DNA of 64,000 nt from Cupriavidus sp. 2SB (GTDB taxonomy: Bacteria > Pseudomonadota > Gammaproteobacteria > Burkholderiales > Burkholderiaceae), in assembly GCF_005503625.1 (NCBI RefSeq), contig NZ_SCMX01000033.1:1-64000 (forward strand), given 5' to 3'. The notes beneath the pieces were generated by a model. It saw only the letters and a program-made list of their open reading frames with translations. It was not told the DNA's origin and did no database searches. Shown piece by piece: positions 26,043 to 33,001 of the stretch. The first letter of the stretch is position 1. Each line of letters starts with the position of its first letter. Position numbers and translations under genes: made by a program.

Positions 26043-27371
26043 TCAGTGGCCTGGCAGGTAGTAGAACTTGAAGAGGAAGACTGCGGCGATGATCCACGCC
26101 ATCAGCGGCACATCCTTCGCCCTGCCCGTCAGCAGTTTCAGCAGCGCATAGGAGATGAAGCCGAATGCCACGCCATTGGCTACCGAATAGGTGAAAGGCA
26201 TTCCCAGCGCGGTCAACACGGCGGGCACCACCTCGGTGACATCGGACCAGTCGATCTCCACCAGTTCGCGCAGCATCAGACACGACACGTATAGCAGCGC
26301 GGGCGCCGTGGCATACGCCGGCACCGCGCCCGCCAGCGGGGCGATGAACAGGCAGGCCAGGAACAGTACCGCCACGGTCACCGCCGTCAATCCAGTACGG
26401 CCACCGGCCTGCACGCCAGACGCGCTCTCGATATAGGCGGTGGTGGAAGATGTGCCAAGCAGCGAACCGGCCATGATGGCCGTGCTGTCCGCCATCAGCG
26501 CCTTGTTCAGCCGGTCCATCTTGCCGGCCTTGAGCAGGCCGGCCCGGTTGGCGACGCCCATCAGCGTACCCGTTGCATCGAACAGCTCGACCAGGAAAAA
26601 GACCAGCACCACATTGAGGATGCCAATGGACAGCGCGGCGGAGATGTCGAGCTTGAACAGCGTGGGCGAGATCGACGGCGGCGCCGAGACCACCCCGTGG
26701 AACTGGTTGCCGGCAAAGACGAAGCTGAGCACCGTGGTCAGCAGGATACCGATCAGGATCGCGCCCTTCACCTTGAGGCGGTCAAGCGCCACGATGACGA
26801 AGAAGCCCAGGATGGCCAGCACGGCCGGCGGTTGATGCAAGTCACCGATGGTGACCAGCGTGGCCGGGTGACCCTTGATGATGCCGGCGCTGTGCAAGGC
26901 AATGATCGCCAGGAACAGGCCGATACCCGCCGTGATCGCCCCGCGGATCGTCGGCGGAATGCCCCGGACAATGGCCTCGCGCACGCGGAACAGCGTCACA
27001 ACCAGGAACAGGCAGCCGGAGATAAACACCGCACCGAGCGCGGCTTCCCACGGCAGCCCCATGCCCTTGACCACGGTATAGGCGAAGTAGGCATTGAGAC
27101 CCATGCCCGGCGCCATCGCAATGGGATAGTTTGCGTAGAAACCCATGATCAGCGTGCCGATGGCGGCCGCCAGGCACGTGGCGACAAACACGGCATCTTT
27201 CGGCACGCCGGCGTCCCCAAGGATGCTCGGATTGACGAAGATGATGTAGGCCATCGTCAGGAATGTAGTGACCCCCGCGAGGATTTCCGTGCGGACATCG
27301 GTCTGGTGCTCCCGCAGACGAAAAATGCGCTCGAGCAGGCCGGCGGACGGCGCGGCGGCGGGCGTTGACAT
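26043..27371 (-). CDS. Purine (adenine/guanine/hypoxanthine) permease, NCS2 family
   Basis: A 442-residue inner-membrane symporter for nucleobases. The N-terminal TEILAGVTTFLTMAYIIFVNP and the segment PGMGLNAYFAY identify the AzgA/GhxP branch of the NCS2 transporters; FFLVELFDATGTLMGVANRAG and GTSSTTAYIESASGV follow as expected. There are about 13 membrane helices. TGGAGA precedes the ATG at 27371; the frame extends to 27452 without homology. It has its own terminator. Specificity among adenine, guanine and hypoxanthine cannot be resolved by eye. Confidence 0.92.
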   Translation of the reverse strand: MSTPAAAPSAGLLERIFRLREHQTDVRTEILAGVTTFLTMAYIIFVNPSILGDAGVPKDAVFVATCLAAAIGTLIMGFYANYPIAMAPGMGLNAYFAYTVVKGMGLPWEAALGAVFISGCLFLVVTLFRVREAIVRGIPPTIRGAITAGIGLFLAIIALHSAGIIKGHPATLVTIGDLHQPPAVLAILGFFVIVALDRLKVKGAILIGILLTTVLSFVFAGNQFHGVVSAPPSISPTLFKLDISAALSIGILNVVLVFFLVELFDATGTLMGVANRAGLLKAGKMDRLNKALMADSTAIMAGSLLGTSSTTAYIESASGVQAGGRTGLTAVTVAVLFLACLFIAPLAGAVPAYATAPALLYVSCLMLRELVEIDWSDVTEVVPAVLTALGMPFTYSVANGVAFGFISYALLKLLTGRAKDVPLMAWIIAAVFLFKFYYLPGH

Positions 27372-27497
27372 GGGTGATCTCCAGGTGCTTCCAGGGCGGA
27401 GCGGCAAGGCAACTCGCTCCTGGCAAATTTGGGAAAGGCGGGATGATCCCACAAGCGCACCGGGACGGGGCAGTCCCCGCTGGGGAAAACCCCTGCC

Positions 27498-27526
27498 TTG
27501 ACGGGCGCGTCAATCCCCCGTATAAA
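27498..27526 (+). promoter_or_regulatory. Sigma-70 promoter of cspA
   Basis: TTGACG (27498-27503) and TATAAA (27521-27526) are separated by exactly 17 bp. The start point near 27533 would give cspA a leader of about 140 nucleotides, typical of cold-shock genes whose leader folds with temperature. Confidence 0.7.
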
Positions 27527-27674
27527 TCTGGCGCAGATTCAAGCGACGAGGCAACAGTTCATTCGTTAGCCACCGTCTGGTACTTCGGTTGTCCATGGTG
27601 TCCTTTCCTTGAGTTGGCAGTACGGTGGTGTGTGCCATCGGTTTCTTTTTTCACATTTTTTGGAAAGCAATATC

Positions 27675-27878
27675 ATGCAAACCGGTATCGTCAAGTGGTT
27701 CAATGACGCCAAGGGCTTCGGCTTCATCAAGCCGGACGCAGGTGGTGATGACCTGTTCGCGCACTTCTCGGAAGTCCGCGCTGATGGTTTCAAGTCGCTG
27801 CAGGAAAACCAACGCGTGTCGTTCGAAGTCAAGAACGGCCCGAAGGGTCTGCAAGCCGCTAACATCACCCCGATGTAA
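27675..27878 (+). CDS. cspA: Cold-shock protein, CspA family
   Basis: A 67-residue single cold-shock domain. RNP1 is KGFGFI and RNP2 is LFAHFSE, the aromatic faces that bind single-stranded nucleic acid. The start is the ATG preceded by GGAAAG. A good promoter lies upstream with a long leader, and a strong terminator follows. It abuts the origin; a second csp gene lies on the far side of repA. Confidence 0.93.
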   Translation: MQTGIVKWFNDAKGFGFIKPDAGGDDLFAHFSEVRADGFKSLQENQRVSFEVKNGPKGLQAANITPM

Positions 27879-27920
27879 TGACCGCCGGCATGCCTTGATG
27901 GCGTGCCGATGGTTGTGAAG

Positions 27921-27948
27921 AACCCGCCGGAGACGGCGGGTTTTTTTT
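27921..27948 (+). terminator. Rho-independent terminator after cspA
   Basis: AACCCGCCG pairs with CGGCGGGTT around GAGA, followed by a run of T residues. It separates cspA transcription from the origin. Confidence 0.9.
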
Positions 27949-28315
27949 CGTCCTTCCCACCTCTCCGCAGCATCCCTCCACCTCGGGCACGAGCCCGATC
28001 GGGCTCAACCTCTGTCGCCTCTCGCCGATCCGCGTGACGGGCTCCATCCTTTATTCGTCTGATCCACGCCACGCACGGGGCTGATTCGACGCGGCTCGCG
28101 ACTGTGCACGGGCGCACGCGCCTCGCGTCCGTCGAGTTCGCAGAAACGGGTACGCAATCCATCCTCCGCGTTTTGATCGCCGCAGAAATGGGTACGCCAG
28201 CCCGGCTTCAGAGTCGTGTCGCATCTGCGCAGAAACGGGTACGCTCGGCCCGCTTTTTGTCGCGGGTACGCCGTGGCAGGCTGCGCTTATCCCGCCTCAC
28301 TTTTAGGCAGTCTGG

Positions 28316-28338
28316 TTATCCACGCAGAATCGGGTACG
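28316..28338 (+). other. DnaA box fused to an iteron
   Basis: TTATCCACG, one base from the DnaA consensus, overlaps the iteron at 28323 by its last two bases, forming a 23-bp composite. An identical 23-bp copy lies inverted at 28867-28889. Confidence 0.7.
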
Positions 28339-28866
28339 CCAGGTGCCTTTCCACCCTCAAGACCACATGTCAGAAAGTGCGGCGCAGAAACAGGTACGCA
28401 GTTGGCAGCCGTTGGTCCGCAGAAACGGGTACGGTGGGTGTTTCAGGAGACATGTCGTGGCACCTGCCGGGCAGCAGGTATACGTATACCGTCCGCAGAA
28501 ACGGGTACGGTGCGGAAATGGCGACCGCTCGGTTTCACACCGCTAGTTGGCGGTAGCTTTCGCCGCAGACGATGTATACGCGGGCAATGTTGCCCATACA
28601 TCATGGCGCCCGATCCAGCTTCACGCAGAATTGGGTACGCCCGGACAAATGCGAAGGCGCACCAGCCTCGCAGAAACAGGTACGCTTTTGCTTTCCCGAT
28701 CCCGCCATGCGGGTATCCGCAGAAACGGGTACGCCGCAGAATTGGGTACGCACCGTCGAAAAATAGCGTCCAAGCCCTTTGTCGCAGAATTGGGTACGGA
28801 ATCGGGCCGCCAGGCGTGCGGATTTCGCAATCCCAACGCAGTGGGCAAGAGCGTGCGCGCCAAAAA

Positions 28867-28889
28867 CGTACCCGATTCTGCGTGGATAA
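28867..28889 (-). other. DnaA box fused to an iteron, inverted copy
   Basis: Perfect inverted copy of the 23-bp composite at 28316-28338; the DnaA box reads CGTGGATAA at 28881-28889. It is the only iteron of the cluster on the opposite strand. A degenerate third composite starts at 29003, and a further DnaA-like TGTGGAAAA is at 28977-28985. Confidence 0.7.
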
Positions 28890-29002
28890 GCGTCCCTACA
28901 GCGGGCACAAGACACGATCGGGAGGGGCGGCAAGCGCGGGGGCGCAGAAACGGGTACGCTTTTTATCGATCCCGCTGTGGAAAACCCTGTGAGATCAGCA
29001 GG

Positions 29003-29114
29003 TTATCCCCGCAGAATCCGGTTCGCTGTTTACGCTGAAACGGGTTCGCCCGGTCGCAGATTCGGGTTCGGCCCTTCGCAGAAACAGGTACAAAAGTGCG
29101 CAGAATCGGGTACG
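29003..29114 (+). repeat. Tandem 22-bp-pitch iteron array
   Basis: Five direct copies start at 29010, 29033, 29055, 29077 and 29099, that is at 23, 22, 22 and 22 bp, two helical turns, so bound proteins would lie on one face. These copies are more degenerate than the irregular cluster (for example CGCAGATTCGGGTTCG). The first is preceded by a DnaA-like TTATCCCCG. The array ends at the AT-rich segment, the usual arrangement of an iteron-driven replication origin. Confidence 0.85.
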
Positions 29115-29116
29115 GA

Positions 29117-29213
29117 GAGGCATGTAAACCTGTTTGTAATCAACGCTGTTTTGTCTCCGTATACGGTTTACGAGTAGTTAACCCGTATCGGTATCGTTTA
29201 CTTGTAGTGGATG
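29117..29213. other. AT-rich segment, candidate DNA unwinding element
   Basis: A stretch far richer in A and T than the surroundings, holding near-repeats GTTTACGAGTAG (29166-29177) and GTTTACTTGTAG (29196-29207), 30 bp apart. It directly follows the iteron array and precedes repA by about 290 bp. Expected site of strand opening. Confidence 0.6.
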
Positions 29214-29434
29214 AGCAGCCAACCGTGGACAACCCTGACGGGCTGCCCACCGTGTGTCTGTCATCTCGCCAGTCGCCGGATACCCGGCCAGGAAACAGAC
29301 CGCTTCCAGGAAGCCCCTGTGGCAAGCGAGACGCTGAAAGCCCGGACGGCAGGAATGCACCAAGCGATCTCCTGCGCAAGAGCAGGCGCTGAAGTCGTGG
29401 CTCAACCGCAGCGAATCGGCATTGATCGCGTATA

Positions 29435-29450
29435 CGTACCCGTTTCTGCG
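29435..29450 (-). repeat. Iteron-like site just upstream of repA
   Basis: Exact reverse-complement copy 52 bp before the repA start codon, flanked by GTATAC-type short palindromes (29431 and 29457). Position suits RepA autorepression. Confidence 0.8.
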
Positions 29451-29502
29451 TGACAACGTATACGTGATCGCGTAAAAAGGCGGGTAATCCGAAATCACCA
29501 AC

Positions 29503-30597
29503 ATGCCGATCAAACGCTCTATGGCCTCCGAAGCGGAACGTGCCACGCTGGACGCCGACGTCGAACCGTCGCGCATCATCGTTCCTGGAAACGAGAGCGC
29601 CATCGTTCCGTCCGAAAAATTCCAGCGCCTGTTCGATGAAGCCCAGGCCATGGAACGCGAGGACGCGTGGCAAAGTGGCGAAGTCGGCTTCCTTAGCCGT
29701 GCCAGTGTGCAGGTCACGCTGCCCTATCGCGCGCCCAAGGGCGCGCCACCTGTGTGGACACGCACCAGCGGGAATATCTCGCTGATGATCCAGCCTGGCT
29801 ACTTCACGCAGCAACGCGCGGAAAAGGCGGCAAATGGCAAGCAGAAACTGGTTTCCGAAACCGTTTCGCTAGGCTATCCGTACGGATCCTATCCACGGCT
29901 GATGCTGGCGTGGATCGGCAAGGAAATCATGGCCAAGAAGAAGCGCGGCGAGTTCACCGGCACGGTGGAGGATCGTCGCATTTCGCTTGGCAATTCCTTG
30001 TCCGAGTTCATGTACAACCTCGGCATTCCGATGGCGACGGGTGGCAAGCGCGGCACGATGACGCTGGTGCGCCAGCAGATGATCCGCTTGTTCTCGGCGA
30101 CGATCGCCATCGTGCAGAACAAGTCGATCCAATTGCCGAATCAGCCGCCCAACCACGAGCCGATGTCGATCGACCGCGTGGGCTATCTGCTGGCCGACCA
30201 GTTGTCGACGTGGTGGGACCCGATGCAGCCGGGCCAAGGTTCGATGTTCGAGAGCTTTGTGGTGCTGTCTGAGCCGTTTTTCAACGAACTGGTGAATCGT
30301 CCGGTACCGGTCGATATGCGCGCGCTGAAGGCGCTCAAGCAGTCGCCATTTGCGCTGGACGTTTATTCGTGGCTGACCTACCGGTTCTTTACCATCCAGC
30401 GCCGCACGGAGATCCCGTGGGAAGCGCTGCAAATGCAGTTCGGGACCGAGACGGAGAGCGAGCGCAAGTTCCGTGCGTTGTTCCGCAAGGCTCTCAAGGA
30501 TGTGCTGGTGGTCTATCCGGGCGCCAAGGTCGATGCTGACTCCTCGAAGGCGCTCATTCTGCAGCCGTCGCGCACGAGCGTGCGCAAGCTGGGCTGA
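29503..30597 (+). CDS. repA: Replication initiator protein RepA
   Basis: A 364-residue plasmid-type initiator of the RepA family found on secondary replicons of Cupriavidus, Ralstonia and relatives. Recognisable family segments are GYPYGSYPRLMLAWIGKEI near residue 125, SLSEFMYNLGI, and SPFALDVYSWLTYRFF near 285 followed by a winged-helix-like region. It should bind the iterons upstream and recruit the host replication machinery. The start at 29503 lacks a strong ribosome-binding site; ATG at 29521 is the alternative. A two-way terminator separates it from the convergent csp gene. Confidence 0.92.
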   Translation: MPIKRSMASEAERATLDADVEPSRIIVPGNESAIVPSEKFQRLFDEAQAMEREDAWQSGEVGFLSRASVQVTLPYRAPKGAPPVWTRTSGNISLMIQPGYFTQQRAEKAANGKQKLVSETVSLGYPYGSYPRLMLAWIGKEIMAKKKRGEFTGTVEDRRISLGNSLSEFMYNLGIPMATGGKRGTMTLVRQQMIRLFSATIAIVQNKSIQLPNQPPNHEPMSIDRVGYLLADQLSTWWDPMQPGQGSMFESFVVLSEPFFNELVNRPVPVDMRALKALKQSPFALDVYSWLTYRFFTIQRRTEIPWEALQMQFGTETESERKFRALFRKALKDVLVVYPGAKVDADSSKALILQPSRTSVRKLG

Positions 30598-30622
30598 CAG
30601 CCTCCAACCGCGCTGCACAAAC

Positions 30623-30652
30623 AAAAAAGGCAAGCGAGAGCTTGCCTTTTTT
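30623..30652. terminator. Two-way rho-independent terminator between repA and csp
   Basis: AAAAGGCAAGC and GCTTGCCTTTT form a stem around GAGA, with A-run before and T-run after, so it can end transcripts from both the repA side and the csp side. Confidence 0.9.
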
Positions 30653-30705
30653 GCGTCACTGATCGGACCGGAGACCTCCCGCCTGACCAGCCACTGTGGT
30701 TCCGC

Positions 30706-30909
30706 TTACGCCGGCTTGATCGCCGAGGCTTGCAGACCCTTCGGTCCCTGCTTCACTTCGAACGTCACTCGCTGGCCGTCTTTCAGGGTCTTGAAGCCGG
30801 AACCCTGGATTTCGGAGAAGTGAGCGAACAGATCGGCGCCGCCATCATCGGGGGTAATGAAGCCGAAACCCTTGGTCTCGTTGAACCACTTGACCGTACC
30901 GGTTGCCAT
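30706..30909 (-). CDS. Cold-shock protein, CspA family (second copy)
   Basis: A 67-residue cold-shock domain with RNP1 KGFGFI and RNP2 LFAHFSE, close in sequence to the cspA on the other side of the origin but divergent at the ends ([21 protein letters not shown]). AAAGGAAAT precedes the ATG at 30909; the longer open frame is rejected. A promoter-like pair, TTGAAC and TGTAAA, lies 16 bp apart upstream on the minus strand. It converges on repA. Confidence 0.92.
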   Translation of the reverse strand: MATGTVKWFNETKGFGFITPDDGGADLFAHFSEIQGSGFKTLKDGQRVTFEVKQGPKGLQASAIKPA

Positions 30910-31016
30910 AACAGATTTCCTTTCGAAGCAAGTTCGTTTTACACAAAACGCAAACAACCGTTCAAGCACGCTGAGTTCTCGTAGATACCGAACGGAAGCC
31001 AACGAGGTAACACGAC

Positions 31017-31044
31017 TTGACTCGACTGTAGCGGGCATCATAAC
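31017..31044 (+). promoter_or_regulatory. Candidate parAB promoter
   Basis: TTGACT (31017-31022) and CATAAC (31039-31044) with a 16-bp gap, facing parA. The 280-bp leader that would result is AT-richer than the surroundings. Weak evidence. Confidence 0.35.
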
Positions 31045-31297
31045 CACAATGTGTTGCGGTGTCATGTGCGGCGTAATGCGCACCACCTTTACTTTAGGCG
31101 GATTCTCTACCGCTTTTCAAGAAGAAGAATCCCGCACAGTTGATGTAGCGAAATCTGCGCCTGACACGTGCCCTGCTTAAGGGGTATCCATTGCCCGGCG
31201 CCGTTTTACAGTGTTTTATTCAAATGCTCAGAAAAATGGGTTGTGGCGCAAAGTCGATTTCGCTAAAGTTCGGCTAACTGAACATCATCATCCGGCG

Positions 31298-31313
31298 CTT
31301 TCAGCGCTGAAAG
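31298..31313. promoter_or_regulatory. parS-like palindrome in front of parA
   Basis: CTTTCAGCGCTGAAAG is a perfect 16-bp palindrome ending 10 bp before the parA start codon, so a bound ParB could also block ribosome or polymerase access. A second identical copy is inside parB. Binding is inferred. Confidence 0.75.
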
Positions 31314-31323
31314 TGAGACCGAA

Positions 31324-31980
31324 GTGCCGGCAAAAATCATCACCGTTTTCAACCAGAAGGGCGGCTGCGGCAAGACAACCGTCAGCATGCACCTTGCTGG
31401 AACGCTGGGGCTGCGTGGCGCGCGGTCCCTGCTTGTCGATATGGACGAGCAAGGCACTGCCACGCGCTGGGCAGCGCAAGCCAGCGATGAACGGCCGTTT
31501 CCCGCCTCGGTGATTGGTTTGGCTCCGTCCGGCGGTGCCATGCACCGGGAGGTTCGGAAGTTCATGAACGACTACGACTACATCGTGGTGGATTGCCCGC
31601 CTGCGGTACATTCGGCGGCGCCGTCGAGTGCCTTGCTGATTTCGGATTTGGCGATCATTCCGGTCGTACCGTCTCCGCCGGATCTTTGGGCAGCCGTGGC
31701 TGCCAAGACACTGGCGCAGCATGCCCAGGTACAGAATGAAACGCTGCAAATTCGGGTGGCGGCCAACATGGTTCAGCGCCGCGTCTCGATCGCGCGTCAG
31801 GCCATCGAGATTCTTGGCGACGATCCAGAGGTGCCGCTTCTGAACTCCATGGTCGGTTCGCGCTCGGCATTCCGCGAGTGCCTGGCCATGGGCTGCACCG
31901 TACACGGCGTACCGGGCGCGCGCGAAGCCATCCAGGAAGTGGACATGATGGTGGACGAGATACTGTCCCTGATTGAGTAA
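31324..31980 (+). CDS. parA: Chromosome-partitioning ATPase ParA
   Basis: A 218-residue short ParA of the type Ib class, lacking the N-terminal DNA-binding extension. The deviant Walker A is KGGCGKTT at residues 12-19; the Walker A' region is VVDCPPAVHS and a motif IPVVPSPPDLWA follows. It should form ATP-dependent gradients on the nucleoid that move ParB-parS complexes. Start is GTG at 31324, with the parS-like palindrome where a ribosome-binding site would be expected. parB follows after 4 bp. Confidence 0.94.
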   Translation: MPAKIITVFNQKGGCGKTTVSMHLAGTLGLRGARSLLVDMDEQGTATRWAAQASDERPFPASVIGLAPSGGAMHREVRKFMNDYDYIVVDCPPAVHSAAPSSALLISDLAIIPVVPSPPDLWAAVAAKTLAQHAQVQNETLQIRVAANMVQRRVSIARQAIEILGDDPEVPLLNSMVGSRSAFRECLAMGCTVHGVPGAREAIQEVDMMVDEILSLIE

Positions 31981-31984
31981 TGGA

Positions 31985-33001
31985 ATGACTACGAAATTGA
32001 AGAGCCTGAAGGCAGGCATGCTCGCCGGGATGGCGGCAGAAAAGACGCGGAACGACGCCGTCGATCGGTTTGCACGGGCCGAGGCCGCACTCTCTGACCA
32101 TCCGAACGGCCTGTTGCAGGGCCAACGCGCGGGCCAGGCGGCGCAAACTTTCAGCGCTGAAAGTGAGGTGCAAGCGATGGAAGGGCGCGTGCTGGCGCGC
32201 ATTCCCATCGCCCAGTTGCACGACAATCCCTTCAACGCCCGTCGCATTTATGATCCTGCCGTCGTGCAGGAACGCGCGGCGTCGATTGCCACGCACGGAC
32301 AAAAAACGCCTGGTCTTGCTGCGCCGGATCCGACGCGACCCGGACACTTCATCCTCATCGACGGTCACTATCGCAAGCGTGCCCTGGCGTCAGCCGGCAA
32401 GCTCGAGATGGAATGCTTTGTCGAGAATGATCTCAGCGATCTCGACTTCTACCGTCTGTCGTTCCTGCTGAACGAACAGCGCTCCGACCAATCGGCGCTG
32501 GATAATGCCATCGCATGGCGTCAGCTGCTGGATGAGGGCAAGGTTCAAAAGGAAGACGAAATCTGTGAGCTGACAGGGATGTCGGCCGGCACGGTGAACA
32601 AGACGCTGGCGCTGTTGAAGCTGCCGGACTCCGTGATTGCCGTGATGCGTGAACGGCCGAGCGCCATCGGCATCGCGGCCGGGTACGAACTCACGCTGTA
32701 CTTCAAGCTCGCAGGTGAGGACCGTACGCGCGAACTGGCGGGCCGGATCATGAACGACGGATTGTCCAGCCGCGAGGTGGAATCGATCCGGAAGCAGATG
32801 CAGGAAGGCAAGTCGCGCAAGGTCAAGGAAATCAGCCGCCAATACAAGATCCGTACTGAGTCTGGCCAACTGCTTGGCACGATCAAGGAATGGGATTCGG
32901 GCCGCGTGATGCTGGATGTGCAGCTCACCGACCGAAACGCGCGGGAAGACTTGCTGGAAGTCCTGAAGGCCCGCTTCGGCCTGGACAAGACGTTGCTTTA
33001 A
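31985..33001 (+). CDS. parB: Partitioning protein ParB
   Basis: A 338-residue ParB. After an N-terminal tail that should touch ParA, the ParB/Srx domain shows HDNPFNARRIYD and GHYRKRALASAG (the CTP-binding region), then a helix-turn-helix with EICELTGMSAGTVNKTLALLKLP. It has the length of chromid ParB proteins. ATG at 31985 is chosen over the TTG at 31973. A perfect parS-like palindrome lies within the gene and is read as the F-S-A-E-S part of the linker before the ParB domain. Its stop shares TTAA with the convergent recombinase gene. Confidence 0.94.
   Translation: MTTKLKSLKAGMLAGMAAEKTRNDAVDRFARAEAALSDHPNGLLQGQRAGQAAQTFSAESEVQAMEGRVLARIPIAQLHDNPFNARRIYDPAVVQERAASIATHGQKTPGLAAPDPTRPGHFILIDGHYRKRALASAGKLEMECFVENDLSDLDFYRLSFLLNEQRSDQSALDNAIAWRQLLDEGKVQKEDEICELTGMSAGTVNKTLALLKLPDSVIAVMRERPSAIGIAAGYELTLYFKLAGEDRTRELAGRIMNDGLSSREVESIRKQMQEGKSRKVKEISRQYKIRTESGQLLGTIKEWDSGRVMLDVQLTDRNAREDLLEVLKARFGLDKTLL
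32148..32163. promoter_or_regulatory. parS-like palindrome inside parB
   Basis: Second perfect copy of CTTTCAGCGCTGAAAG, 850 bp from the first, within codons of an expected linker, where sequence drift should be tolerated unless the DNA site is selected. Confidence 0.75.

Larger units (their letters stand above)
28139..28958 (+). repeat. Irregular iteron cluster of the chromid origin (14 sites)
   Basis: Fourteen copies of CGCAGAAACGGGTACG or near variants start at 28139, 28181, 28228, 28323, 28383, 28418, 28494, 28624, 28669, 28718, 28735, 28783, 28867 (inverted) and 28943. Variation is confined to the central bases (AAACGGG, AAATGGG, AAACAGG, AATCGGG, AATTGGG). Spacing is irregular, 17-130 bp, unlike the regular array that follows. 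This looks like the control or handcuffing part of an iteron-type origin; binding by RepA is inferred. Confidence 0.88.

Noticed and set aside
28104..29038. Several open frames crossing the iteron field
   Set aside because: Their sequence is made by the iteron repeated in frame (repeats such as QKRVR or AETGT) and they lack ribosome-binding sites.
29003..29114. Reading the 22-bp array as a tandem-repeat protein region
   Set aside because: No open frame with a ribosome-binding site; the helical-turn spacing and location before repA fit an origin.
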